Assembly (NCBI GenBank): GCA_035626475.1
Contig: DASPNP010000010.1
Coordinates: 62,001-126,000, forward strand
Length of the DNA: 64,000 bases
Source: DASPKT01 sp035626475
Lineage (GTDB): Bacteria; Pseudomonadota; Alphaproteobacteria; Azospirillales; Azospirillaceae
Direction of reading: 5' to 3'
Shown here piece by piece: positions 26,001-32,582 of the stretch; the stretch's first letter is position 1; every line of letters begins with the position of its first letter. The notes beneath the pieces are model-generated. The model made no database searches. It saw only the letters and a program-made list of their open reading frames with translations, and had not been told where the DNA came from. The position numbers and the translations under genes are program-made.

Positions 26001-27924
26001 CTCCAACCAGGATGGGGACGAGGGTACGGACTCGCTGACCGGAATCGAGGCGATCAGCTTCAAGAACGCCTATGTCTCGCTGAACGCCGACAACGCCCTC
26101 GCCATCAGCGCGCGCGACGGCAACGACAGCCTGGCGGCCGGGGCGGGCAACGACTTCATCTTCGGCGGCCTCGGCAACGACACGATCGACGGTGCCGGCG
26201 GCAACGACCATCTCGCCATCGACGCCAACCGCGCCAACGTGACGCTGACGGTCGACGGGCCCGACTTCCTGCTGACCAACAGCGTCACCGGCGAGGTCGA
26301 CCGGGTGCGGAACGTGGAGAGCATCAGCTTCCGCGACGGCTTCCTGCGCCTGGCGCCGGAGATTTTCACCGACCCGAACGGCAACCGCTCGATCCAGGGC
26401 TCGATCCTGGCCGATGCCGGCGGCACGGCGCTGCAGGGCGGGACCGGGAACGACTATCTGGACGGCGATCTCGGCGCGGACAGCCTGTCGGGCGGCACCG
26501 GCGGCGACTTCCTGGTCGGCGGCGACGGCAACGACACGATCGACGGCGGCGGCGACGGCACCTCCGGTGGTTTCGCGCTTTACGACGGCGCCCGCTACCG
26601 CGGCGCCGAGGGGTCGTACATGATCGTCAAGAACGGCGACGGCAGCTTCACCGTCACCGACACCAACGGCACCAATGACGGCGGCAATGACGGCATCGAC
26701 ACGGTGACCGGGGTCGAGTTCCTGCACTTCGCGGGCTCGACCCTGCGGGTGGCGCCGCTCACCTTCGCGAATGCCGGCCGACTGTCCGTCGACGGCACGA
26801 AGTTCGCCGAGGCCCTGGCCGGCGGCGCCGGGAACGACTTCATCGCCACCCGGGGCGGCGACGACACGGTGGACGGCGGCGGCGGCGACGATTTCGTGTT
26901 CATCGAGACATCCATCGCCAACGCCAGCTTCGCCGAGACCGGCGGCACCGTGACGGTGACGATCGGCGGCGGCTCGCCCGCCACCGTCAAGCTGACCAAC
27001 GTGGAGCGCGTCGGCTTCACCGACGGCGGCGTCGACCTGGCCACAAGGAGCTTCCCGGTCGCCGGCGGCACGCAGTATTTCGGCACCGAGATCGCCGGGG
27101 ACAGCATCGACGGCGGCACCGGCAACGATCTGCTGATCGGTTTCGGCGGGGCCGACACGCTGGCGGGCGCGGGCGGCAACGACCTGCTGGAGGGCGGCGC
27201 CGGCGCCGACAAGCTGGACGGCGGCGCCGGTACGGCGGACATCGCCCGCTACGGCGGCAACTTCGCCGACTACACCATCACCAAGATGGGCGGCGTGGTG
27301 ACGGTCGTCGACAACAGCACGGCCGACGGCACCGACACGCTGGAGAATGTCGAGGCGCTGCAGTTCAAGGACAGCTTCCACCGCATCGCGGTCGAGACGA
27401 AGGACCGCGGCAGCGGCGGCCGGGACATCTACGGCACGGTCATCGGCGAGGACATCGACGGCACCGTCTTCGACGACGGCATCGTCGCCCGCCAGGGCAA
27501 CGACACCGTCGATGGCGGGGCGGGCGGCGACTACATCGACGGCGAGGAGGGCGACGACAGCATCCTCGGCGGCGGCGACGGCGACGATCTGCGCGGCGGC
27601 GCTGGGGCCGACTCCATCGAGGGCGGGACCGGCGGCGACACGATCACCGGCGGCGCCGGCAACGACACCATGACCGGCGGCGACGGCGAGGATTTGTTCA
27701 TCTTCGTCACGGGCAGCGGCAACGACCGGATCGTCGGCTTCGACACCAGTGACGACAGCCTCGATTTCCTCCGCCTGTCAGGGGCGGGCGTCACACCGTC
27801 GGACACGACGCTCGGCGGGACGGCGGGGCTTTTGTTGACGGCCGCGTCCGGCGAGACCGTCTTCCTCGTCGGCCTGAACACCGCGACCCACTTCGCCGCC
27901 ATCACCTTCATCACGACTCCCTGA
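14020..27924 (+). CDS. Giant RTX (calcium-binding nonapeptide repeat) surface/secreted protein, 4634 residues
   Basis: The N-terminal ~100 residues form an Ig-like domain of the Bap type (VIFAVTFSEAVTGVDAADF). From about residue 126 to the end, blocks of RTX nonapeptides (GGxGxDxUx; for example GNDTLEGGDGNDLLRGGTG) alternate with beta-rich inserts. The inserts include ITDFVSGTDRIDLSG segments, TLHIGTD...GAD.TIEL segments and, in the last third, 'GTDxLxxVExxxFxDxFxRL' segments. RTX blocks bind calcium in beta-rolls and fold only outside the cell, so this is a secreted or cell-surface protein. Proteins of this kind use type I secretion with an uncleaved C-terminal signal; the final residues after the last RTX block (SGETVFLVGLNTATHFA) are a candidate. 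I noticed no cysteine. The ATG at 14020 follows GAGAGG; the frame is open back to 13864. A partner gene starts 9 nt downstream. No transporter gene adjoins it. The specific function (adhesin, S-layer, matrix) is unknown. Confidence 0.88.
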   Translation: MPVPTVTSILLTGTPSETAPSVIFAVTFSEAVTGVDAADFETVGTAAAGTTIATVAGGGATYFVTVGNVTAAGDLKLTLKSGTTGILSVSDGQEITLGHTDGAILYRGTAADEAITGTGVAEWLFGADGNDTLEGGDGNDLLRGGTGADSLAGGLGNDNMRGDAGNDTIDGGTGTDFASYFYDGIQDVTTGIEVDMAHAGVAGPVTVTGYHGDQDVLIDVERIGLTGTGGNDTLKGGQNGGQIFGNGGDDIIIGGNGDDVLAGGAGQNTVTGASGNDTFSAHSLGHQIITDFVSGTDRIDLSGTGITDISLVTQTPDGGDLVITAQDVPGLRITVKGRTADLAPSDFVAAVPSTVGEALFGGAGNDSINGLGGDDFIIGNGGDDTLLGSAGNDLLDGGAGLNTLDGGSGNDTLQASFNGQSVVKNFVVGQDRIGLTGLGFTVFDNNHLIQTVTGGNLEITSPVFPAMKVTVEGLGAELSAGDFVLTVPDGGNNFIGGSKVGDNLHGQGGDDTIHGREGNDTLSGGAGNDVVDGQEGNDYLFGGLGQAGNDRLLGGIGADIVSYDFNNGSTTPVLFTSNHRNANGNGLQGDNQGGMDTLESIEEVHIFGANGDDTLIGDAARNFIQGNGGNDTLRGNGGQDTFAYNLAGNGVDRILDLGAGDNIHFLSAITFGGTKAAAGTGANVGQGQVEVTTGGGITKLYVGTDATAGADVIIEIEGEYQADNFSLSPQNIFFNPSETWAGGPGADSKAGTEGHDNLQGNGGDDTIEGLAGNDFADGGDGNDQIDGGDGDDFLDGGAGANTLTGGAGADTIAASFNGQHTVIGFNPGVDKIHLGGLGFTNVGPVSRVVSGGNLEITSTVSPNFRITLVGRGADIADSDFVLTPVDNNDNFLGGGNSPDTLDGQGGNDQIHGRGGDDHLNGNAGNDTVEGHDGNDVLQGGPGQDKVFGGLGNDYILAGDFNDGNDTLDGGPGGNDIVNYNFGDRTVGFTFTIGNGTVQDDGNGGTDTLAEIEEIQVQGGSGGDTLVGNAARNFIEGRGGNDTLTGGGGNDTFSYQPTGNGTDRITDLSPRDSFFIHGASFAVGTAAAGTGAGLGQNQVHVDKGAGITTLHIGTDTIAGADITIELTGEFEAQHFKLNGNDIFYDPSEFWTGTAGDDIKTGTAGFDHLEGGAGNDSIAGLGGNDFIRGDEGNDTLDGGIGDDTLDGGPGDNSLTGGAGNDVFQLPFAGTTVVTDFQPGDKVGLQSVGVLTTYSITRTPDGTDLVVSSDAFPNGKLILQGVTSLTNAEILVRQADPSNTYDEYLNGGNGNDFIDGLGGKDFIFGRGGDDNLRGSDGNDSLSGETGDDNLGGGAGDDTLRGAEGNDYLAGGAGNDLIDGGPGTNDVSQYDFGNETNPVSFTVAAADAGGNSTQAGSQGTDVLQGIESVHVFGGSAGDVLTGDARFTFLQGNGGNDTLAGGAGGDSFTFLTDAPQGIDRVIDFGSGDNVTFHRPGGSSFTLNTTILSGDDTSGLAAGRAMVGTPQTVGGTTVTKLYVNTGEGAGIVTVELAGAVTAGDFKVYNDKYGARLQTETINFNGTAGNESQSGTLGDDFLSGNDGDDTLSGAAGNDNLLGGDGNDRLTGGAGNDRLDGGPGDNTLTGGDGADIFQLPHSNVTIVTDFQHGQDRISLESAGLVTAAGVIQTVVGSTVEITSESFNGKLVLQGTTTLVATADILPRPIDPSNAYQEFLTGNNQPNTIDGLGGNDNISGRAGDDFLSGSAGDDTLNGEAGNDNLQGGAGTDTVSGGDGNDVLGGADDNDSLTGGIGNDSLSGGTGTDSLSGGDGNDNLSGDDDNDVLAGDGGNDNLNGGAGNDTLDAGDGNDNLNGGDGADLLLGGAGNDYGVGGAGDDTVNGGAGIHDTAAFRYTGTATAINFTVAADDGNGNSTQAAGSLGVDVLLGVESVHVFGSDAADTITGDGRHNYLHGGQGNDTLTGGGSGDSFAFHTNEAAGTDRITDFGFGDDLTFHRPSGASFALSTTILSGDDTSLLPVGSAMVGAPATVGGTLVTRVYVNTGDSAGIIQVQLAGSYGVSDFTVFNDGYGARLRNAAVQTQGTAGNDTLGGGTGNDTLEGFAGNDRMFGNGGGDSLSGGDGNDLLVGDLTDSGVDSAGSGPDTIDGGLGNDILRGGSGNDSLTGGDGDDNLRGDLGNDTLDGGDGQDFAAYRFDNIGATSGFVFDGSGFGGAGTFTVDDKRGGTDTITSIERLVLFGSSFGDSFSGGTGADQLTGEGGNDSLSGGDGDDVLNGGAGNDTITGGGGHDQLRYVLDGATATLVIDLSNATGASVSVADGQGGTDVLDGIETFLVLAGSGNDIVRGSLGGDAIGGGGGNDSLSGGLGSDTIEGNDGADTLAGGGGIDTLSGNAGADTFVLDGTEIDQVTDFTAGTDLIDLRALGVRTLAGITQTVAGTTLQIRSVATVGGVDLAGVTAPLAQGSFIFATATAGNDVLAGGEGYDNIGGGGGNDTILGGGGNDDLFGNAGADSISGGAGSDAIRGDDNTSGNSNPNDGPDTLDGGDGDDFLRGSGGNDLLLGGLGNDNLRGDAGNDTLDGGAGDDFVSIFHSGIETRTTPVNIDASAVGTMANVTLTGVHGDTDVLINVEAVGLNGGAAGDTLTGGTGNDNLFGYGGDDSLVGNAGDDVILGGGGNDTLTGGGGKDSFALVAEVGRAVTITDMAAGEYVEFEGVELSGVIAAGTGAATARGAVDVAIDGGGATLHIGLDSVAGADFTVRLNGFTNLAGIAVATEDAILLLPGTGETLGNDNAETLVGGTGDDLILGLGGDDTIPGGAGNDMLIGGLGQDTVEGAGGDDLLSGLDGNDVLRGGDGADDVTGGGGDDLLEGGLGGDELTGGSGADTLDGGDGNDELEGGGGVDRFVLGATGNERIVDFGVAETIQVAGTTLQGDIAQNNGATLGLGQVAAEFDQTGATVRIGTDATAGSDVTLRLDGVTSVTELGITAQGALTRLVTPGGPGNDTVTGSDGADTLDGLGGNDLLLGLGGNDQLLGGVGNDSLSGGDGNDNLSGGSDNDTLDGGAGNDIVAGGLGNDTLTGGAGADGFFIAGGQGLDRITDMEAGETINVGAAILRGQATAGDGSAVGAGQVQVSASGGVTTLHIGLDAAAGADLRVELAGTFQAGQIGIINSSTLQLGVAQTLTGTAGADTLSGGAAADVITGDAAGDSLSGGASADSISGGAGGDTLSGGRGSDTLDGGADFDIARYDFGQEQAGVAATVTGGAVVDSLGDTDQLVGIESVQMFGGTGADTFRGGAGGDFLFGGAGNDVLTGGAGADSFGYGGGSNGTDRITDFGTGDTIRIFGAGALSGTLEAGTGAGLTKGQARFQVANNVTTLFIGTDSVAGADVTIELAGTFAAGDFKFSNNGDELIATASVNSTLAGTIGNDTLAGGLGNDTLSGLEGNDNLSGLEGADSLSGGVGNDFLVGGLGNDTIDGGAGDQDTARFDLARSAVTILANADRSAFTATSSAGTDVLTGVEGAGFTDGFERLVAQRFTITGGEAWEGTDLFGDSISAGAGNDFLRGGAGNDTLLGNAGGDGFLGGAGDDSIVGGAEGASSSGALIDVVQYTGARGGYDIQRTAEGVFEITDIDTTNGNDGKDTVTGVEGASFSDTFVRLRPQTFSNADGSVFVQGTEYAESMSGGAGNDFIRPEGGTDTVNAGAGEDTVYFDVADSAATFARIDLAANIVEVTIGGATTRLVGAEMVSFKGGGFARLTQREFVNADGSYWEGGRFADTISAAAGNDFLSGGSGDDSLFGGAGGDGLQGGTGNDTLNGGADGKSGVFDRVDVAQYKGVAANYVITPTGGGTFTIEDTVAGAGNEGKDTLIDVEGAFFADGFVRLKAMTFTNPDSSLYVEGTRFNDTLDGGAQNDFVNAGAGNDTVAAGLGNDFVNGQDGADSVVAGDGGDFIYGGRGNDTIDGGAGNDVVGFEGDYATFTLTRAGANATVQDNSNQDGDEGTDSLTGIEAISFKNAYVSLNADNALAISARDGNDSLAAGAGNDFIFGGLGNDTIDGAGGNDHLAIDANRANVTLTVDGPDFLLTNSVTGEVDRVRNVESISFRDGFLRLAPEIFTDPNGNRSIQGSILADAGGTALQGGTGNDYLDGDLGADSLSGGTGGDFLVGGDGNDTIDGGGDGTSGGFALYDGARYRGAEGSYMIVKNGDGSFTVTDTNGTNDGGNDGIDTVTGVEFLHFAGSTLRVAPLTFANAGRLSVDGTKFAEALAGGAGNDFIATRGGDDTVDGGGGDDFVFIETSIANASFAETGGTVTVTIGGGSPATVKLTNVERVGFTDGGVDLATRSFPVAGGTQYFGTEIAGDSIDGGTGNDLLIGFGGADTLAGAGGNDLLEGGAGADKLDGGAGTADIARYGGNFADYTITKMGGVVTVVDNSTADGTDTLENVEALQFKDSFHRIAVETKDRGSGGRDIYGTVIGEDIDGTVFDDGIVARQGNDTVDGGAGGDYIDGEEGDDSILGGGDGDDLRGGAGADSIEGGTGGDTITGGAGNDTMTGGDGEDLFIFVTGSGNDRIVGFDTSDDSLDFLRLSGAGVTPSDTTLGGTAGLLLTAASGETVFLVGLNTATHFAAITFITTP
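15090..20300 (+). repeat. Four ~1.2-1.5 kb supermodules inside the RTX gene
   Basis: Equivalent junctions recur at about 16232 (SETWAGG), 17457 (SEFWTGT), 18740 (NFNGTAG) and 20285 (QTQGTAG). Each unit runs: RTX block, a TDF...DxIxLxGLG domain ending in (G)DFVL or similar, RTX block, a YDF..GGxDTLxxIExVxxFG segment, RTX block, and a GNGxDRIxDxGxGD domain. The third and fourth units are closest to each other, both containing TTILSGDDTS, AMVG.P.TVGG and DFxVxNDxYGARL. This points to growth of the gene by duplication of large units. Confidence 0.8.
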
Positions 27925-27933
27925 GGGCCGAGC

Positions 27934-30900
27934 ATGACCACGCCTCCCCCCGACCAGAACCTCGCCCCCGTCAACACGGTGCCGGGGACGACGCGTTCGG
28001 CGACCACCGGCCAGGCCCTCGGCTTCACCGGCGGCAACCAGGTGCAGATCGCCGACGGCACCGCCAACGCCACCATGACCGTGACGCTGACGGCGGCGAA
28101 CGGCACCGTGGCCGTGACGGGCACGGGCGGCACCGCCATCGGCAGCGGCACCGCGACCCTCACCATCACCGGAACGGTCGAGCAGGTGAATACCCGGCTG
28201 GCGACGCTGACCTTCACCGGCACCGCCGCCGGCGCCGCCACCATCACGGTGGCGACGGTGGACGGGGAAGGCTTGCGCGACGACGACACCATCAACCTGA
28301 CGGTGGCGGACGCGGTGAACCTGGCGCCGGTCAACACCGTGCCGGGCGCCACCCAGTCGGCGACGGCCGGAACGTCGGCGGCGATCGCCGGCGTGTCGCT
28401 CAACGATCCGGAGGACGCGGCCAGCATCGCCGTCACCCTGACCGCGACCAACGGCACCGTCGCGGTCACCGGCACCGGCGGCACCGTCACCGGCAGCGGC
28501 ACCGCCACCCTCAGCATCGAGGGCACCGAGGCCCAGGTGAACGCCCGGCTGGGCACCCTGAGCTTCACCGGCATGGCCGCCGGCGCCGCCACCATCACGC
28601 TGGCGAGCTCCGACAAGGCCGGCGGCACCGACACGGACGTCATCAACATCACGGTCGCCAGCGCCGCCAACACGCCGCCGGTCAACGCCGTGCCGTCCAC
28701 GACGGTGGAGGCGGTGCTGAACGTCTCGAAGGCGATCACCGGCGTGTCGGTGGACGATCCGGAGAACGCGTCCACCATCACGGTCACGCTGGCGCCGACC
28801 AACGGTACCATCGCGGTCACCGGCACCGGCGGCACGGTGACGCCCGGCACGAACGGCGCGCTGATGATCAGCGGCACCGAGACGCAGGTGAACGACCGGC
28901 TGGCGACGCTGACCTTCACCGGCACGGCGGGCGGCTCGGCCGCCATCTCCGTCACCAGCGCCGACGGGGCGGGCGGCACCGATACCGACACGATCAACAT
29001 CACGGTCGCGACGCCGCCGAACACGGCGCCGGTCAACACCGTCCCGGGCAGCACGCTCGCGGCGACCTCGGGCCAGGGGACGGCGGTCGCCGGCCTCTCG
29101 GTCGCCGATGCCGATACCGGCGCCACCCTGACCGTGACGCTGACCCCCTCGAACGGCACGGTCACGGCCAATGCCAACGGCGGGGGCGCCACCATCGGCA
29201 CTGCCACGGGCAACGCCGTCACCGTCAGCGGCAGCGTCGCGGCGGTGAACACGGCGCTCACCACCGTCTCCTTCACCGGCCGCGCCCAGGGGTCGGGCAG
29301 CATCACCGTGAAGACGTCGGACGGCGCCGGCGGCGAGGACACCGACGTCGTCAACTTCGCCGTCACCAACAACGCGCCGGTCAACACCCTGCCCGGCATA
29401 CCGACGGTGACCGCCGGCACCGCCACGGCCATCACCGGCATCACGGTCGACGATCCCGAGGCCAACTCGGCCATGACGGTGACGCTGTCCTCGACCAACG
29501 GCACCATCGCGGCCACGACCGGCGCGGCCACCGTCACGGCCAGCAACGGCAACACCACGCTGGTGATCGCCGGGACCGAGGCGGCGGTGAACACGGCGCT
29601 GGGAACGCTGAAGTTCAACGGCACCGCGGCCGGCGAGGGCCGCATCACCGTCGTGACCGACGATGGCGCCGGCGCCAGCGACAGCGACACCCTCACCATC
29701 ACCGTCAACGCCGCCCCCAACGTGGCGCCGGTGACGACCGTGCCGGGCGCGACCCTGAGCGGCACCGTCAACAGCGCGCTCGCCTTCACCGGCGGCAACG
29801 CCATCTCGGTCAGCGACGGCAATGCCGGCGACACGATCACCATGGAGTTCAGCTCGGCCGGCGGCAAGTTCGCCGCCTCGGGCAGCGGCGTCACCGGGTC
29901 GGGGACCGGCGCCCTGACCCTGATCGGCACCCAGTCGGCGGTGAACACGCTGCTGGCCGGGGTGAGCTTCACGCCCGACGCGGCCGGCGACGCCACCATC
30001 ACCATCTCCACCAGCGACGGCGCCGGCGGCACCGACAGCGACAAGATCTCCGTCACGGTCGCGGCCTCTGCCCCGACCACGGGCGGCGGGGGCGGAGGGG
30101 ACGACACGCCGGCCAACCCGGGATCGGGGACGACCACCACGACGGTCGGCAACACCACCGTCACCACCCAGCAGCAGACCGACAGCTCCGGCGCGCAGGT
30201 CGTGACCACGACCGTGGCCCCGGTCCCGGCCGGCAGTGCCACGCCTGTCTCGGTCCCGCTCTCCACCGCCGGCGGGACCACCGTGCTCGCCGCCGAGCTG
30301 CCGGCCGGCACCGGCCTCGCCGTGACCGGCCGCAGCGAGGCGCAGGCCCCGGCGGGGGCGGCCACCGCCCTGTCCGGCGAGGTGACGCGGCTGGTCTCCG
30401 ACGCGTCCATCCGTACGGAGATCGGCACCGCCGTCACCGGCTATGTCGGGACCCTGCCGTCCAACGCGACGGTGACGGTCCGCACCATGACGCCCAGCGT
30501 GACCGGCACCACCGCGCCCACGGCTCCGATCGTCATCTCGGGCCAGGCGGGCGGCACCGGCGCCACGGCGCAGGAGGCGCTGGTCATCGACACGCGCGGC
30601 CTGCCGTCCGGCACGGTCATCCAACTGCGCGACGTGGAGTTCGCGGTGCTGGTCGGCCCGGTGTCGGCCACCGGCGGCGACGGCAGCAACTACGTGGTCG
30701 GCGACGGCTCGCCGCAGCAGATCGTGCTGGGCCCCGACGACGACACGCTGCGCGGCGGCGCCGGCGACGACACGGTGGGCAGCGGCGCCGGCGCCGACCT
30801 GATCTTCGGCGACGAGGGCGCTGACCGGCTGTTCGGCGGCGCCGGCGACGACACGCTGACCGGCGGCGGGGGTTCCGACACGGTGGTGCTGTCGGGCGCG

Positions 30901-31860
30901 CGGGGCGACTATCTGGTCACCGCGGGCGCGTCGGGCACCGTGATCCGGCAGGTCAACGGCACCACCGACGGCACCGACCTGGTGGTGGGGGTGGAGACCG
31001 CCGCCTTCGCCGGCGGCTCGGCCTCGCTGGCCGAGCTGGCGGCGCGGGAGATGCTGGTGCAGCGCGCGGACGGGCTGGTCGTCTCCTGGAACCAGGTCGC
31101 CGGTTCGGCCGGCTTCCGGCCGCTGCTCCAGATCGGGCCGGACGCGTCGGTGCAGGGCGCCGGCGATTTCAACGCCGACGGCCGCGGCGACCTGCTGTTC
31201 CGGCATTCCAGCGGCGTGACCCTCTGGTGGAACGTCGCCCAGGGCGCCCAGGGCTTCACCCAGCTGCTGGCGGTGCCGGCGGACGCCCGGGTGCGCACCG
31301 GCGATTTCCAGGGCTCCGCCGCCAGCGACCTGCTGGTGGAGCGGACCGACGGGCGGCTGAGCTATGTCGATGCCGGCACGGGCGCCGAGACGCAGCTGTT
31401 CGGGATGAGCGCCGGCACCTCGCTGATCGCCGTCGCCGACCTGGACGGCACCGGCCGGGACGAGATCCTGTTCCGCACCGACGCGACCGGCGGCGTCTAT
31501 GCCTGGAACGGGCAGAGCTTCGTCGACCTGCTGACGCTCCCGTCCGGCTGGTCGGTCACCGGCACCGGCAATTTCCTGGGCTCGGCGGCGGACGATCTGC
31601 TGCTGTTCAACGGCACCAGCCGCGTGCTGCTGTTCTGGGACGCCACCCAGGGGGCGGCCGGGTTCCGCGACTTCATCACCCTGCCGACCGGCTGGAGCCT
31701 GACCGGCTTCGGCGACGTGAACGGCGACGGCTACGAGGACGTGGTCATCCGCAACGACCAGACCGGGGCGGGCGTCTATTGGACCGGTACTGCGTTCGGC
31801 GACCTCGGCACGGTGCTGCAGGGGCTGACGCTCCTGGGCGTCACCGACCTGACCACCTGA
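27934..31860 (+). CDS. Multidomain surface protein: Ig/cadherin-like repeats, RTX and FG-GAP-like propeller
   Basis: 1308 residues, beginning 9 nt after the giant RTX gene, so co-transcribed. Six tandem ~117-residue repeats each open with a PVNTVPG-like word and contain 'VTLTATNGTVAVTGTGGT' and a 'GTEAQVNARLGTLSFTG' strand pair, as in cadherin/Ig-like repeats of bacterial surface proteins. A Gly/Thr linker follows (about residues 712-750), then a region of unknown type. Next comes a short RTX block (DDDTLRGGAGDDTVGSGAG, about residue 935). The C-terminal ~270 residues hold FG-GAP/VCBS-like blades with calcium-site sequences (GDFNADGRGDLLFR, ADLDGTGRDEILFR, GDVNGDGYEDVVIR), implying a beta-propeller. 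There is no Sec signal, so export by the same route as the upstream protein is likely. Partner or ligand is unknown. Confidence 0.83.
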   Translation: MTTPPPDQNLAPVNTVPGTTRSATTGQALGFTGGNQVQIADGTANATMTVTLTAANGTVAVTGTGGTAIGSGTATLTITGTVEQVNTRLATLTFTGTAAGAATITVATVDGEGLRDDDTINLTVADAVNLAPVNTVPGATQSATAGTSAAIAGVSLNDPEDAASIAVTLTATNGTVAVTGTGGTVTGSGTATLSIEGTEAQVNARLGTLSFTGMAAGAATITLASSDKAGGTDTDVINITVASAANTPPVNAVPSTTVEAVLNVSKAITGVSVDDPENASTITVTLAPTNGTIAVTGTGGTVTPGTNGALMISGTETQVNDRLATLTFTGTAGGSAAISVTSADGAGGTDTDTINITVATPPNTAPVNTVPGSTLAATSGQGTAVAGLSVADADTGATLTVTLTPSNGTVTANANGGGATIGTATGNAVTVSGSVAAVNTALTTVSFTGRAQGSGSITVKTSDGAGGEDTDVVNFAVTNNAPVNTLPGIPTVTAGTATAITGITVDDPEANSAMTVTLSSTNGTIAATTGAATVTASNGNTTLVIAGTEAAVNTALGTLKFNGTAAGEGRITVVTDDGAGASDSDTLTITVNAAPNVAPVTTVPGATLSGTVNSALAFTGGNAISVSDGNAGDTITMEFSSAGGKFAASGSGVTGSGTGALTLIGTQSAVNTLLAGVSFTPDAAGDATITISTSDGAGGTDSDKISVTVAASAPTTGGGGGGDDTPANPGSGTTTTTVGNTTVTTQQQTDSSGAQVVTTTVAPVPAGSATPVSVPLSTAGGTTVLAAELPAGTGLAVTGRSEAQAPAGAATALSGEVTRLVSDASIRTEIGTAVTGYVGTLPSNATVTVRTMTPSVTGTTAPTAPIVISGQAGGTGATAQEALVIDTRGLPSGTVIQLRDVEFAVLVGPVSATGGDGSNYVVGDGSPQQIVLGPDDDTLRGGAGDDTVGSGAGADLIFGDEGADRLFGGAGDDTLTGGGGSDTVVLSGARGDYLVTAGASGTVIRQVNGTTDGTDLVVGVETAAFAGGSASLAELAAREMLVQRADGLVVSWNQVAGSAGFRPLLQIGPDASVQGAGDFNADGRGDLLFRHSSGVTLWWNVAQGAQGFTQLLAVPADARVRTGDFQGSAASDLLVERTDGRLSYVDAGTGAETQLFGMSAGTSLIAVADLDGTGRDEILFRTDATGGVYAWNGQSFVDLLTLPSGWSVTGTGNFLGSAADDLLLFNGTSRVLLFWDATQGAAGFRDFITLPTGWSLTGFGDVNGDGYEDVVIRNDQTGAGVYWTGTAFGDLGTVLQGLTLLGVTDLTT
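27964..30065 (+). repeat. Six tandem Ig/cadherin-like repeats
   Basis: Units begin at about 27964, 28324, 28678, 29029, 29371 and 29719 (342-360 nt each), marked by APVNTVPG, PPVNAVPS, APVNTLPG or APVTTVPG at the protein level and by a shared GTxxxVNxxLxxLxFxG segment. Some copies are very alike at DNA level, for example GTCACCGGCACCGGCGGCAC, which favours copy-number change by recombination. Confidence 0.8.
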
Positions 31861-31869
31861 GCGGGCGGG

Positions 31870-31902
31870 CCGCCGGCCTTGCGACGTCGCAATGGCCGGC
31901 GG
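31870..31902. terminator. Bidirectional hairpin terminator
   Basis: CCGCCGGCCTTGCGA pairs with TCGCAA-T-GGCCGGCGG around a CG turn: 15 bp with a single bulged T. It fills the 42-nt gap between the convergent propeller-protein and PAS_5 genes. No T run follows, but the stem is strong and the position is apt. Confidence 0.65.
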
Positions 31903-32424
31903 TCAGCGCAGCGTCCAGTCCAGGGGCGACTCATGCGGCGTCGCCACCTGGGAGACGATGCGGCCGGCCAGCAGCCGGTCCACGCTCTCCCCGTCCGACG
32001 ACAGCGGCAGGTACAGGCACTGGTGGTTCCAGCGCCGACCGTCCAGCACGCGCTCGCCGCCGTCGACCAGCGGCACCCGCGCCTCGACCAGCTGGCGGTA
32101 CTGCGCCTCGACATAGGCGCGGACCTGCGCCTCCGGGATATCGTCGGTGAAGCGGCCGGTCATCTCATAGCCCAGCTGCAGCGACAGGGTGGTGGCGACC
32201 ACCCGGTAGCGGAAGCGCATCGGCGTGCCGTGATGCACCTCCACCAGCGACACCCGGCCCAGCATGTAGGAGAAGTCCAGCGGGTCCATCCCGGCCCAGG
32301 AGGGCATGGCCCGGCCGCCGCGCTTCGTCTCCCAATAGTCCAGCAGGCGGGGCAGCGGCGCCTCCAGCGGCGCCCGCAGGTCGGACAGGGGGACGGCGGT
32401 GCCCGAAGCTGCCTGCGGCGTCAT
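31903..32424 (-). CDS. PAS_5-family (PAS-like) protein
   Basis: 173 residues made of one PAS_5-type domain. The opening LPRLLDYWETKRGGRAMPSW...MDPLDFSYMLGRVSLVEV is the hallmark of this alphaproteobacterial family, and RFRYRVVATTLSLQLGYEMTG forms the central PAS strand and helix. Such proteins usually stand alone, without an output domain, and their ligand is not known. The ATG at 32424 is preferred to the one at 32457, because it follows GGGGAGGACGG. It converges on the propeller gene across a strong hairpin and is divergent from the transporter-kinase gene. Confidence 0.8.
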   Translation of the reverse strand: MTPQAASGTAVPLSDLRAPLEAPLPRLLDYWETKRGGRAMPSWAGMDPLDFSYMLGRVSLVEVHHGTPMRFRYRVVATTLSLQLGYEMTGRFTDDIPEAQVRAYVEAQYRQLVEARVPLVDGGERVLDGRRWNHQCLYLPLSSDGESVDRLLAGRIVSQVATPHESPLDWTLR

Positions 32425-32582
32425 TCCCGTCCTCCCCGACCAAGCCCTTCCGGCCATGGTAGCACCGCGCGGCGCGCGGGGGGTAGGGGGCGGGGCAGAC
32501 CTTGGTATCGTTGCGTCCCCGCCCCCGGCTGCGGCACCCTGGGGGACACGCCCCCTACCCCCGGGGCGGGGAGGCAGCGATC

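Noticed and set aside
13912..27381. Very long open frames antisense to the giant RTX gene (about 2000 and 2400 codons).
   Set aside because: They are mirror images of repeated Gly-Asn-Asp codons, rich in Val-Val-Ala, and lack family features and ribosome sites. High GC and the repeats explain the absence of stops.
14395..27700. Short periodic DNA repeats that could be mistaken for a CRISPR array.
   Set aside because: The period follows the nine-codon RTX repeat, is in frame, and has no unique spacers between constant repeats.
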